A stretch of 64,000 nt of DNA from Ectocarpus siliculosus (Eukaryota > Sar > Phaeophyceae > Ectocarpales > Ectocarpaceae). A program made the translations under genes and the position numbers. Position 1 is the first letter of the stretch; each line of letters starts with the position of its first letter. The notes under the pieces were generated by a model that saw nothing but the letters and a program-made list of their open reading frames with translations, made no database searches and was not told the DNA's origin. The DNA is taken from assembly GCA_000310025.1 (NCBI GenBank), contig FN649743.1, positions 1,365,433 to 1,429,432 of the forward strand, given 5' to 3'. Shown piece after piece: positions 22,141 to 34,507 of this stretch.

Positions 22141-24160
22141 ACGGGGGCTTCATGCGCTGAGTCTTAGTGCACCAGGGAATCGGCATCCGGCAAGGCAGCG
22201 CCGCTCCTGGTTCTGAAGCACCTCGAGGTGCCTTCCCAACGTACCTGGGACGCGCTGATTCATGTGTTTTTTTACCCGGCCTCCCTCCCCGTTCCCTACG
22301 TAGCATTTTGACCCTCAAGGGGAGAAATAATTCTCTTCTGCTTCTCTTGCTCGTGCCCATCTTCCCACACCGCCTTGAGTATTTGCCAGTTTTGCCAAAG
22401 ATGTAGATAAACTTGCTCCAAATGACGACGAATCAAACGGAGGCCCTGCCGCCATACACAGGTTAACGGCACACACTTCGATGACAGCTGCAACTGTTCT
22501 CGACGATCGAACGGAGGTTTGTAACTGTTCACGAGGAAGAATGCCCAAGCGGTCGAGAAACACAAGGTTCTCGGAGGGAAGTTTCTTGGAAGTTTCTTTT
22601 TCCATGAAAAACAGGGCAACTAAAGTCGATGGTGCCTCCACTTCGCGCTCTTGTCGATTCATTTGTTTTCCAGCGGACGGGAACAAACGAATAAACAAAC
22701 ACCAACAGGCCACTTGCCGTCTCTGCCCACATCCCCTGTTCACGAATGTGAATATCGGTGCGGAAAGGGTGCGTTCGTACGTATATATGGTGAAGGTGAC
22801 GCTTTGGGCACGACTCATCAACATATCCGGCAGGCACATGCGAGCAAGCGGTAAACCAAACCGCGCTCGGTGTGGGGCGACCATCGAGCCGCAACCCTTA
22901 AACAAAATGAGGAGCTTCGGAAGCATTTCTTCAATTGAGCAGAGGTATGCATTACGTTCCGGGACTCGCGGGGCGCACTACGTAGGATTACGGGCGCCCG
23001 CCGAACAGCAGCCGCTTTGGGACTAACGTGGATGCACGGAGCCCTGAAACCTGCCCACTAAATCTGATTTGGTCGCAACGACTTTTGCCCGACGCTTCTC
23101 ATCCAAGGCATTCCACAACATGCACGCACCTAATCCGACAATGATAACTGGCCTTGTTCCCACTGTCCATCTGCAACGCGCAAATTTCGGACAAGATGAA
23201 CTCTTCCGCTGCCTCCTCTCTCGCACACCAAACGACAACCAACGGAGGTAAAATATGACATACAACAGAACCAAGCACCAAGTGCCGCGTTTTCTTCATC
23301 CCTACATTGCACGGTGCCTGCCGTCTAGCAAACATGACAACAGTGACGATGGGGGGGCACTTCCGGACACAAAGGCGACAACACAAATCGGCAAGCGATA
23401 CGCCCCACCGTACGCAAGACCACGAGGCGCCACCCGACACACGCCTATCCCACGCGAATGCGCCGTACCTTCGGTTACGTTGTGCAAGTTGGAAGATCGG
23501 CAAGCCGCCACTGCGCCAACTCCCCCGGTGACCTCAGGCCTACTACAGCACTTCATTTTCCTGTGCATGCATGCAAAAACCCAACAGACAGTGTTCGACC
23601 GCAGCGACGAACGGCTTCCTTCACCTCCGCCGCACCCGAAAAAATATCGCAGAGTGCTGTGTCCTCGCGCCCTCTTTGGCCACACGCCCGACTCAACCCT
23701 CTATATAATCAATCCGCCCCCAACTGAACGGTGACTACCGCTCGAAGCGCGGTTATCCTCACCGTTGCCACACACCGCGGCCCACGAACTGAGAAACCGG
23801 CGAGCAACCACCGTCCTGCCCTGTGATACTCTATCCCCTGCGTCATCCTACGCCGTTGTCTGCGGCGAAGGAGGCGTGGCCTCTCCCCCCGCTCCCGTGC
23901 GAGTCGCGTCGGCGGCGGCCGTCTCTTTCGCTGCGGAGCCCCCCCCCCCCCCGGGAGGGGGGTCCCGCGACACTGGAGATGGGGACCACCGGGCCGCCGC
24001 CGGAGGAACACGCGCACAGACCGGCGCTCTCACAAGCCGGAATCTTGCAGCCGTGCTTGAAGCCCTGTCGAGCAGGACGAGTAATGCGCATAAGGGCGGG
24101 CGGGCGGGCGTGACCGGGGGGGGGGGGGGGGTTTTTTTTTTTTTAAACCCGGCCCTGCCT
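22141..24160. other. no intact gene; BED-finger remnant and low-complexity sequence
   Basis: Apart from the zinc-finger remnant at 22622-22860 I see no reliable exon. A TATA-like CTCTATATAA occurs at 23699 ahead of GC-rich sequence, but no gene can be attached to it. A 16-base G run at 24116-24131 followed by a T run abuts the gap. Confidence 0.4.
22622..22860 (+). pseudogene. BED-type zinc finger remnant, transposase-like
   Basis: One plus frame reads CRFICFPADGN then QQATCRLC, matching the aromatic block and first Cys pair of a BED finger (usually WxxF then CxxC). The closing GTTHQHIRQAH (the conserved G-T-x-x-L-x-x-H-x4-H region) is in a different frame at 22808-22840, so at least one frameshift separates the halves. 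BED fingers are common at the N-terminus of hAT-type transposases. No transposase core follows. Confidence 0.45.
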
Positions 24161-24260
24161 NNNNNNNNNNNNNNNNNNNNNNNNNNNNNNNNNNNNNNNN
24201 NNNNNNNNNNNNNNNNNNNNNNNNNNNNNNNNNNNNNNNNNNNNNNNNNNNNNNNNNNNN
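24161..24260. other. assembly gap, 100 N
   Basis: Exactly one hundred N, bordered by G homopolymers of 16 bases on each side (24116-24131 and 24264-24279). The round length suggests a gap of unknown true size. Confidence 0.99.
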
Positions 24261-24279
24261 AACGGGGGGGGGGGGGGGG

Positions 24280-24365
24280 TTCTGTGTATTCATAGCCGTG
24301 CCCGTGCATGCCGTAGTCGTTAGACCATTGACCTCGCATCCCTACAAAGCCGGGACGGAGCACGC
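24280..24365 (-). mobile_element. second LINE 3' end, same family
   Basis: Positions 24309-24363 match 20506-20560 (TGCCGTAGTC, GACCATTGACC, CGC-TCCCT, GACGGAGCAC) with a few substitutions. As in the first copy, a G homopolymer lies 15 to 30 bases to the left. The rest of this element is in or beyond the gap, or lost. Confidence 0.7.
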
Positions 24366-25375
24366 CGGGTTCTCACCGGACCAGGCTCTCACATCACCAA
24401 GGGCGAAGCACCATGAGGTATTCGCCGAGTCGCATGAAGGGTGAGCTGCATCCTGCAAAGGGTGTTCGGCATCTTGTGCCTTCTTCCTTGCGTACGGATG
24501 ACAGCTGCGTATGCATATGATCTAATTTATTTTCTAGTGTCACTTCCAGAGACAGTTACAAGCACTGTGTAACCGCCTCGAGGGTGCTTGACCAATTTAA
24601 CACAACGTGGTGCGACCATCCCCTTTGCGCGGAGTGAGGGTTCTCGACGCCGCACAACACGATCTACCCGAACACCATTTATGGTTACCGCAAAAAAAAA
24701 AAAAAAGAGGCAAAAAAAAGCATTTTTGGGGAGGGGTCTTTCGTGCGGTACATCGACCGGAGGAGAACGTGATTGGGTTAGGTATCTCGGTGAGACCACC
24801 CCCGACGAACAGGGATCAGTCTTGCAATGCTTCCATTTTTCTGGGAGAATGATTGGTCGACGGAGAGCGCATCATTGGCGGAGGCCCAACTCTGTTCCAA
24901 AGGATCCCCACCCGCCTACCTAGCTTGTGCTGAGAGTTTCAGTCGTTGCCGAGAATGTAACGACGAAACTCCCCTTTTTCCTTTCCAAAAAACCAAGCAC
25001 ATCACACGTTCCTGACTTCATCACTTTGACTGGGAACTGGGAACCCCCAAGACCTCCAAACACCGCAGCCCCATAGACATTTTTGTGGGGGCAAGAGCAG
25101 CGGCAGTAGCCGGTTGGGCCAGGGGGACAAGACGAGAGACAACCGACACGCCATCCCGAGTTCTTTAGGCAATAACGAAGTCGACTCGAACAAAGTTGCG
25201 CTTGGTCAACGCGCCAAACGAATGGTACAAACTCTCCCATGCGAAAGAGAAAGCTGGGGGAGAATATGTGCGTCCCTACTCGGCAGTTCAGAGAACGCAG
25301 CGCAAAAGCTGCTCGAGCACATGGTCTGCTCCCTTGTGGACTACCGTACTCTTTTTTTCGTTTTTTTTTTCCCAC
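24366..25375. other. no supported exon
   Basis: A minus-strand frame ending at 24527 is open for 90 codons and its last 50 look protein-like, but it starts in an A/T homopolymer without a clean acceptor. I could not find the Cys-rich exon expected downstream of 25376 for the CCCH gene. Confidence 0.4.
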
Positions 25376-27659
25376 CTTGCAGCAGGAACATTCGCGACAG
25401 TCCGGGTACCAAGTGTCCATAAGGTCCTGCTGCGCCGTTGATCTCGCCCCCGCCCCCCTCCCGCCGCCGCCGCCGCCGCCACCGCCACCACCACTGCTGC
25501 TGCCGCCACCGCCGAAATCGCCGAATGTAACCCCGTCTGAGTCCATCTTGCGGCCTGTGAGTCGTAGGTTTCAGAATGCACACGAGTTACGAGACGTTTT
25601 GAGGTGTGATCTCCGACATCTCCGACTGGGTCCACCGGCACCCGGTGGAAATTGTCGGTGTCGTACATGTAGAAGAATCATGCTGCCAAATACTAGGGCT
25701 CTCTCTGCCCATGGAAAATGGAGGTATCTTCTCTCAGCATCAGAAACAACTCGAGAAAGATCATCCAAACAAACCGGTTTCGTGGCACGCGTTGCGGGTT
25801 GCTTCAGAAAAGCCGCCCCGCATCGGCTGAGCGGGGAATATTATCACCACGGGGGGCGCAACTTTTCCAGCCAGGATGGAAGCCAGTCCGCCCGCAGGGC
25901 AAGCAGATACTGCCTGTGTGTTTGACTGGACACGCTACCAACACAGCAGCAGTGCAACGACAGTAGCATGCCACAGCCTCGGCAATGGTGCTCATCCCGC
26001 GGGTCCCAACACCCGAGGCCGAGACACCCAGCATAATCCTCCCCGGTCTTCCGCTCTTCTCACCTCGTGGGTGGCCGAAGGAACAGTTCGCCCGCTTGCA
26101 ACCCGTACCGTAGCGGCATTCCGGACCGCCCCCCGCCCCCCTGCCCGCGCTAGGTCGGCCCCCGCCCCCCCCTGCGGGCGCAGGTGGCGCCGCCGCCGCC
26201 GCCGCCGCTAGGGCTGCCTCTGTAGGGGGCTGCGGTGGCTGTGTCCACCCTTCCCCGGGTCCCATCGGGCTGCCGTTGCTTGCCATCCCCAAGTGCGGGG
26301 AGTCCGTCCTCGACTTTGCAACAAAAAAAAACATGAGAGAAATTGGGGGAGGCGTGATGGGGGGATGAGGGTTGAGAAAAAAACGTAGAATTTCGAATGA
26401 GGAATTGTAGGATGAGGGTATGGGGGTTGAGAACGGTCACGAGCACGCATTACTGTTTGAATAAAAAAGAAATGGACTCAACCGCAAAGATTTCTATGTA
26501 GCAAAGAATAGAGAAGATAGTTCTCTATCAGCAAGTGGTAGGTGAAAATTGGATATAGGGTTCGGGGCCAAGGCAGAACAGGAACGAACTACACAGCCTT
26601 TTCAACATACGACAAGAACGAAAGAGTGCAAACCCGCCTCGAAATGGGAGATCGCAAGTCAAATCAATGTGATCGAAAAATCCAACCATCTTGCAAACCT
26701 GAACTTGTCTGCGCCCTACATGCAGCTGCGGCTGCGGTAAGGCCATGCACATCACCGTAGAGTCCTTTTCTTGTACCCTAGATGACTGATCAAGCAGGAT
26801 CCACGTTCGTAGAACAACGCTCCCGTGTTGGACGTGGCATCGCTGCTGCCCTTCGTAAGCAAACGCAGACACCAGCCGACCGTTCCTAATCTACGCATGT
26901 TCATAGGTTCCCCGCGTACTTGAATTGGCGTCGCTACGATCACCTGCTAGTTGAGAAAGCAGGCCGTCGATGTGCAATCGAGAGCCAATTTTCGCTATTG
27001 CCGCCTTCTGTGAACCGCGGTTAACAAGTAAGGAACGAAGTCGAATGGTTATCTAATTATGCTTACGATATTTGAGGCGACGTCGCTGCTGCCGTCCAGG
27101 TCTGCTTCCTCGATGCTGCACGTGCACTGTCCCATGGAGTCGCAGATGTCGGCGGTGCAGCCGTACACGAAGCCCTTTTCTCGGAGACGTAGGCAAGAGA
27201 GAGAGGGGGGGCACAGCAACAACCGAAAGAGAGAGACAGGAGCGGGGGGGAGTTAGAAGGAAATAACAATGCAGAGAGAGAGCGAGCACGTGAGATAATC
27301 AGTCGTAAAACGTTGGCCGCTAAAAAGGGTCCTTGGTGACACAGCCGCAATACATGACGCAAAACAACTCCTGCTGATGAAGTATCCAGAACAGACAGAC
27401 GGCCTCTCATGTTGGAGGCATCCGGTTCGGAGCCTTGTCATGGCTGAAAAAAAAAGAGTTGCACCAAATCAATTTACAATCGCACGTACACGTCGCGTCG
27501 TTCATTTGCGGCATGCCAACAACGGCTCGGTGCGGTTTCGGGTTAAAAATCTCAGGGGGGGTATTCACTACAAATCGCCTTCTGATACCATCACGTGCAG
27601 AGTGTACGGTGTGTGTATGCGTGTGCGAGCGAGCGAGCGAGCGAGCGAGCGAGCGAGCG

Positions 27660-27757
<98 letters not shown>

Positions 27758-30700
27758 GTGGGTTCATAGGTGTAGTACGCAAAACGTTTGCGTAGTGGTG
27801 CGTTTCTCGAGCTCGAGAAAAAAAATCTCGCAGTACATATCGATAATACTCTCGCGCGCAACCTACAAAATCAATCATCAATCCCGTTGCCACCAAACAC
27901 CGAATAAACCGAAAAGAACGTGAAGGCGAGGGCGCGTCGGTCTCTATCGAACCATCTCCTTGTCCGACATGCCTTCGACGTGTGCATAAATGAAGCCTTT
28001 TCTCTCGGTCATATTATATAATCGCGTTTGCGTTGATTCTCCTGGGCCCTTTCGTCATCTCTTCGTTTTCCACCACGTACCCGGTCGCCACAAAAAAACT
28101 TTCGGCATCTCTTTCAAGGTGATACACACGCCCGACCGAGTCCACGGTCAAGTCGAACCAAGTGCGGGCGCCGGAAGGTCGTGAGCTGACACTCGAAACT
28201 TAAAACGTCAGAGGCAACAAAAATGCCAACAACCACGACACCAAAACCACCTCGACGAAAATGCCCCGACAACCCCAAGAACGATCACATGACACACCTT
28301 GCAGCACGTGCAGTCGCGAGCCTTGGGGAACCACGTGTCCCTGAGGTCCTGCTCATCGTCCGTGGCGTTCGCCGGGGGATAGGAGCCGAACGACAACTGC
28401 CGCGTTGTTACCAAGACCATTTGCCAGAACCACCACACCCCACACGCGGCAGCAAGCGAGAAGGGGGAGGGGGGCACGTAGAGGGCGGAGTCAGGGTTCG
28501 GTGTGTGCGACGCGGCCGGGAATAGGGAGGTGGAGGGGGGGATAGCTGCCTCTTGAGAGCTGAAAGCACCGCCTGATGCAGAAGAAAACGACGCCGATTC
28601 AGGTGTGATGGCGCAGCACTCTTCCCGTTCCGAGCAACATCAAAGGATGCAAACCAGCTCACGGATGCGTTGACAACTAACTTCTCGAGGCCGCGGTCTC
28701 TTTGGGGAGCACGAGGTTATCACCCTAGTGGGGCACAGCAGCCTTCTTTTTGGGGAGGGTGCAATGTTTCAAAAGGCGGCGCCAGGAAAACAAAACAAGA
28801 AAAGACGCACAAAAAATAGGCCAGGCCTTTTTCTCTCGTGAAAAAACAACCGCTGTATCTCGACCACCACGACGACGATGGACAAGCAGACTTCTGTGGA
28901 AGACTGATGCGCAAAGGGTAGGGAAGAGCACCTAGACCTGCTGCCGCATTGAATGACTGCCCTCGTGTCCCCTCTCGATAGGCAGTTTCTGCAAGGCACA
29001 GCAGCAGCGTCATCGAGCTCCCCTCTCTCTTCTGTTTTTATCTATCACCAATCACATACAGCGAGCAGTCGCAGAATCAGCGAGGTTAACGGCAACAGCA
29101 GCAGCGGTAGGAGCGCCGATTGTATAGAGAGTGGTGGTGCTTCCACGATAAGGCCCGTGCTTGCCTTGTGCGCAAAGTCTGTAAAAGATTCCTCCTTCGG
29201 CAGCAATGAAATTCAACAGGCAAGAAGAAAAACTCTTTGCGTGTTGCTTCCACACCAACAACACAACAACTACAACAACAGCAGCAGAACCAGGCATTAC
29301 CAGAGCAAGGGTGTTAGTGCTGTTGCGTCTGGTAAATTACGGGTACAGTCACGCTAGGAATGCCGCTGCTCCGGTGTGTACGCCTCGCCCGTCTTTGCTC
29401 TCCCTGCCGCCTCTGGGACACACGGAGTGCTGTCGCTCTGCCTTTCTCTCTCTCTGTCTCTCTCTCTCTCTCTCTCTGCTTCTTGCTCTCTCTACAATAT
29501 ATATATATGCCCACGGGTGTGCTGGGCATGCCGGGCGGTGTTCAAAGATATCCGCTCATCGATGGAAACGAGGTCGTTCGTGGGTACAAGTTCTTGTCCA
29601 CATACCGACGGCCAGGCTCAAGACAAAATAGCCGATGCCAACACTACGATGCAGCAAAATGACGGAAAATAATTGTACGGGACGGATTTCTTTACTTCTT
29701 GTGTTTTCTTTCGTTTCCGGCGGGGAGGAACGAGGAACACTCGTGTCAAACCGAACGCTGCCGATATCTTGCCGACGAGTTGTCACACAAGACACGAGCC
29801 CTGCGGGATGCGTGGAAATCAACCCTAGACCCCCATAAACATGTGCCAAAGCGCCCACCTCCGACATGCCCCTGGTGACAGAAACAGCGCTGTTGTTGCT
29901 CGTGCCCCGGTTGAGTGCAGGTCTCCTGCCGCCGCCGCCGCCGCCGCCACCGCCTCCATCGCCGTCAATCGCCCGGCCTGCGGGAGAAATAAAAAAACAC
30001 AAGGCAGCCTTTAGGAGAATTAGCGAAACCCTCGACGACCGACGACCCATCCACGCGCATATTATAAGTAGGAGTTTCTCCGCTTGGAATGTTATGCGGT
30101 AACCCTACTCCTGTACAGCGCGGTCCGCACTTATCGCACTATCGCGGGGTGAAGTACCATGGTTACTTGAAGTCCAGTCGGAGGAGCGGTGGCCAAAAAA
30201 TGTGCCAAGTGCTATGTATATGTATAGTACTGCTGTTCAGGCACTAATCTAAAGGGGGAGGCTGGCTGCTGGAGTCCACTCGAGAGGACGACGTTGTACC
30301 CACTTCCGCAACGACGATAGCACGTGTAGAGACTCATTGCCGCAACGCATTGAATGAAGCCTGCTGGGAGGATTCGGCTGCCTGCTGTCGTGCGCAACTG
30401 GCGTGACCTGTGTTGAGGTTCGTGGCGCTCCAAAGACATGTCATACGGCAGAGGCGACGCTGAGAACGCTACTGCTGCCGCTGGAACAAAAGGCGCCGCC
30501 GAAGAGAAATGCCAGCAGAATACAGCAGTAGTGCAATTGGGCATTCTCCGAATCGTAGTGCACGGGGTCGGTTGCTGCCCGCCGCGCGTACGGCACAGCA
30601 GGAGAGAGAGAGCGAGACGGGAGGCGGACAACGAGCGATCTTGCAGCACTGGCTTTCCGATTGCAGTGCAGTTGCATGGAAATAACCACTGCTTCTTCCG

Positions 30701-31138
30701 AACATTTACCTGCCACCTCCCCCCCCCCCCGCCCCCCCTCTCTCTCTATCTCTCACCAAACGGATGGCTGAAGTGGCAGTCCTCGCGCTTGCACTGGAAC
30801 CCATAGCGACACTCGTTGTTGCCTCCTCCTCCTCCTCCTCCTCCCCTGCCCCCTCTCCCACCACCTCCCGCTTGCCTGGGAGATGCGTGAGGCATCATCC
30901 CGCCAGGCACCATCCCGGGTCTCGCACCGCCGCCGCCACCGCCGCCGCCAACAGCCCCGCCTGGTGGACCGCTTGCACCATTGCTGCCGTTGGGCATCGC
31001 ACCGTAACTGCTGCTGCCGGCGCCGGCGCCGCCCCCGCCGCCTGCATCGATCGACCGCCCTGCGGGATGAGCGTACCAGCAATCTTTCCTGTGGCAGTCC
31101 ACGCCAAACCGGCAGGGCATCGGTCCACGTCCGTTCAT
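25376..31138 (-). CDS. modular CCCH zinc-finger protein with repeated Cys-rich module, six exons seen
   Basis: Exons, in minus order, are 31138-30757, 29977-29859, 28396-28298, 27174-27067, 26313-26064 and 25554-25376, all with GT-AG sites and agreeing phases (1,0,0,0,1,0). Exon 1 starts with ATG and holds two fingers, C9-x5-C-x4-C-x3-H and another at its end; exon 5 holds a third. This spacing is that of Nab2/ZC3H14 poly(A)-RNA-binding fingers, so nuclear RNA binding is likely (inference). Fingers are followed by HPxGRxxDxxGG and a long Gly tract. Exons 3 and 6 both end in QDLxDTWxPxxRxCxCCK at a phase-0 donor. Exon 4 continues it as GFVYGC-x4-C-x5-C-x-C. Exon 6 fuses the counterparts of exons 2 and 3, so the second half looks like a duplicated module that lost an intron. 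A matching GFVYGC exon after exon 6 was not found. This could be one long gene or two tandem paralogues, the second starting at an ATG in exon 5. Confidence 0.75.
27626..27756 (+). repeat. (GAGC)n then (GA)n microsatellite
   Basis: A GAGC tetranucleotide run (to about 27663) passes directly into a GA dinucleotide run of about 93 bases. It lies in the intron between exons 3 and 4 of the CCCH gene. Confidence 0.98.
29444..29478 (+). repeat. (TC)n microsatellite, short
   Basis: TC run of about 35 bases, followed by a short TA run near 29500. It lies in the second intron of the CCCH gene. Confidence 0.9.
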
Positions 31139-31582
31139 GGTCGCGTAGTCGGTCCCTGTAGCGAGTGCTGTTTGATTGTGCTGGGCGCGCTCACGTTCTC
31201 TCTTCCCTGTCCTCCGTATTGCTTGTCAGTTGGGATACACAGATAGCTTGATAGCTTGGGGCGGGGGTGTCACAGAAGCTACCAGGTACAAGCTTATAGC
31301 TTGGGGATACCGTACTGAATCTGCGCAACCCCCCATCCCATCCGATGTCTTGATTTTTTTTTTTTTCCAATATAATGCAATCATCGTTGATTGTAGACTA
31401 GACTACATGTTGTACAATAGCGTACATGCGAGCGAGTAGTGTCGACATGTGCCCCGTGGATCCAGTAACACTCTACATCAGAGAGCACCGACACAGCACC
31501 GAGGAGGACCTAGAACCGGGAGAGAGTTACCCTCTGGACATGTGCTGCTGTTGGAGGCTCGATCGTTGAATTTGTGCTCGAT

Positions 31583-31617
31583 GACATACCGTAAGAGTCG
31601 GAGAAATGGCACCCCTG
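31583..31617 (+). repeat. family B motif, single copy
   Basis: The sequence ATACCGTAAGAGTCGGAGAA followed by ATGGCACCC matches 4703-4732 with a few changes. Confidence 0.6.
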
Positions 31618-31670
31618 TGTTAGCGTTTTCTTGTAGCGTATTTCTCCACAACTAGGAGGGTGCGAACACC

Positions 31671-31883
31671 AACTGTTGTTGTTGTTGTTGTTGTTGTTGT
31701 TGCTGTTGTCTTCACATTAAAAAACCGTTCTGTTGTCTCCACCCGGTACCCTCTTCTGTCCGTACTAGTCCAACACTTGACGCGGTCGATTCCAGTGGTC
31801 ACAGGCTAACTTACCCAAAAAAGGTATACGAAAACAAAATGGACCCGGGGTCCGCAAGTCAACAGAAATCAACGACAGGTAGG
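31671..31883 (+). repeat. dispersed repeat family A with GTT microsatellite
   Basis: A GTT run (31675-31710) leads into about 170 bases collinear with 13875-14043, including CTTCTGTCCGTACTAGTC and GTGGTCACAGGCTAACTTAC. The T-arm-like stem of the 14-kb copy is broken here by two changes. Confidence 0.75.
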
Positions 31884-31990
31884 TGCACTTTAACAGCGCC
31901 CACCACGCTCGCGATAACCGGAGGCGAACATCCTCCACTACTGACTGACTGCAATCTGGATTGCCCCATCACCGACGTCAAAACAGCCAA

Positions 31991-34464
31991 TCATGGCCCT
32001 ACCGCAGCACAAGCACCACCATCACCACCACCATCACCACCGCTGCTGCCGCCACCGTCACGGCCGGCACTAGAATCTCTCATCTCCGCACGAGCTCCGT
32101 CGCCTCTCGCAGGAGCGGCGGCCGCGGCGGCACCACCACCACCACCAGTCCTTGCAACGGCTCTACCCTCTACCTCCTCTTCTCCCTCCCCGGCGTTTCG
32201 TTCGTCGCCACCACGGCCATGAGCGGGGCACGGCAACGGAGGCTTTTTCTCGCCATGCTCTTCTCCCGCCGCACCCGAGGAACTAGTGCCGGGCCCGGTC
32301 ACGGCGTCAGGATAAACCTCTCTCCACTTGTCGTGCCACGCCTCCATCCCGGCGAGCGCGATCCTCGTCATCCCCGCCGACCACACGCCCCCGCCCCCCC
32401 GCCCCCCACCCCCCGTAACCTCCTTCGTCTTGGAGACGGCGAGGGCTTTCGCGTGGGCCTCGAGGTCGGCCGCGGTCACGCTCCGGACCCCGTTGCTCAT
32501 CGCCGCCGCCGCGGCCTCCGCCGCCGCCGCCGCCATCCACTCCCTCACGTTCTCGGTGACGGCGGCGGTCACGTGGCACGGCGCGTCCAGCGGCGGCGGC
32601 GGCGGGCCCGTCAGGTCGCGCTGCCTGCCTCTCGGCAGCGGGCCGTTGGCCTGGCGCAACGCCCGGGCCATCTTCTCCTCCTCCGTCAGAACCTTCCGCG
32701 GCCTGCCGCGCCTCCGCTTCACGGTGGGGATGTCCTTCTTGAAGATCCTCCTAGGGGCCGGGGGCGCGAAGTCGGCCTCGGTGGCGAGGCCGGCGGCGAT
32801 CGCCGCGGCCCTCGCGGCCGCCAGCTCCTCAGCCTTCCTCTGGTCGGCCTTCGACCTCGGCTTCCCCTTGCCCGAGTTGCCGTTCCGCCGCCTGGCCTCG
32901 TACCTGCGGATGGCCCTTTTTCGGTGAGACGCAGCGCGGACAGACGGGAACGAGCGGAGAGAAACACGGCCAAGAACATTGTCGAAAGCAATTGAAACCA
33001 AGGGCCCCGCAAGAGAGCAATCGAAACCGAGGGCGCCAAAGAGACAGAGAGGGAGACACAGAGGATGAACAGATGCTAAAAATGATATGGGCAAAGATGC
33101 CCTGGGCACAGAGACGACAACAGTTCCGCGCTCGTGAGTCGCCCAAAAAGCATCCTCGCACATCCTAGTCGGTCGGAAGCCTTCGGGTTGGCTCGCTCGC
33201 ATAAATGTTTTTCACCTGAGCCGTCGCTCCTCCTGCAGCTCTTCCGGGTCTTTCTGCATGGCACGTTTCCGCTCGAGCTCTTCCATTCTGTTCGCCTCCC
33301 ATTGGACGGGGTCGGTTATGCTGCATTCGTCGTGAAATTCAGGCAAAAATCAACAAGAAGTGCGTTCGCATCAATTAACAGAACAGTTTCATTCAAGACC
33401 GGAGAGACCACAACCAAAGAACAGCCAAAGAACAGGAACAGGGGCGTTCTTGCGTAGACTCACGCGACCGAAAGAAAGAAACTAAAACTAGCATGATATG
33501 CGTGAATCGATCTCATGTACCTCCGATAGACGAGCTTACTTCCTTCCCTATCTTCCAAACCGGTCGTCGGAGAACATCAACCAGTCTCGAAGACCCAACA
33601 CAGGAGGTGTCACTGGGACCAAGTAAACAGGGGACCACAGCACAGATTTGGGACAGAGAGGAGGGGTGGTACTGCGAGACCAACGCAGGGTATATACGAT
33701 GTGGGATGCCAGTAGATCCTGGCACCTTTACCACCTGCTGAGATGGATTGGTTGGGTCCTTCACGTCTCAAAACACCCGCAACCGAAAAACACACCTCAA
33801 GGCTATCTTCTGCCTTCGAATTTTCTCGCCCGCAGTGATCACTTCGTACGATCTGCACACAAACAAGAGCGAGCGTCAGGAAGCGGTTGCTGAAGTTCGG
33901 CTTCGACGGGACGAAGGCACGGGCGGGTCATGACCACGCCTGGGAAGGGTTGACCTTGAGATGGCCATATCGGGTGTGTGTCGCCTTTCAAAGGCTGTGT
34001 AATGCAAAAAAATACAAATTCCACACAGGCACGTTTCGCGTACATTCGTGGAGCTTCACAACATTATATCTGAGAACTTTTCCCTCACGGTAGCCCAAAA
34101 ACCACGGGTCTGCCCTATGCTCTTCAGTGACACCGACGAACAACACGCCATCGTCAAAAAGAGACGTAACCTAAATAAGCAGACAGAGATTCCAAACATG
34201 AACACACGTAAAAGTGCCCAGAATTCCTACACCAAGGAAAGACCAAACACCACCCCCATCCAACTTGTAACATACAACAGCCGCAGCAACAGCGGCCACC
34301 ACAACGGCGGCAGCAAAACCCGGCCCACCGAATCGCGTCCCAAACGGTGACTTTATAGCTGAGGAGAAAATCGTCGATTTCCTTAGCCGTCGTCGGGAAG
34401 GGCTTGGCCTTCCTCTTCCTCCGTTCGGGCTTCGCGTGCGCACGGTGGAGGAAGAGCCAAAAGG

Positions 34465-34507
<43 letters not shown>

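Larger units (their letters stand above)
31139..31990. other. intergenic region between two minus-strand genes
   Basis: It holds a family B motif (31583-31617) and dispersed repeat A (31671-31883). It should contain the promoter of the CCCH gene near 31140-31400, but no clear TATA box or other element stands out. Confidence 0.4.

Noticed and set aside
27377-27923. Frames with Ser-Glu-Arg and Glu-Arg runs
   Set aside because: Produced by the GAGC and GA microsatellite in an intron of the CCCH gene.
30764-31246. Plus-strand frame rich in Ala, Ser and Pro
   Set aside because: Antisense of the Gly-rich CCCH exon 1; the minus strand has two good zinc fingers.
31961-32995. 344-codon plus-strand frame
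   Set aside because: It is the antisense of the AT-hook gene's last exon, which carries RRRGRPRK and joins six other exons in phase; GC-rich codons keep the opposite strand open.
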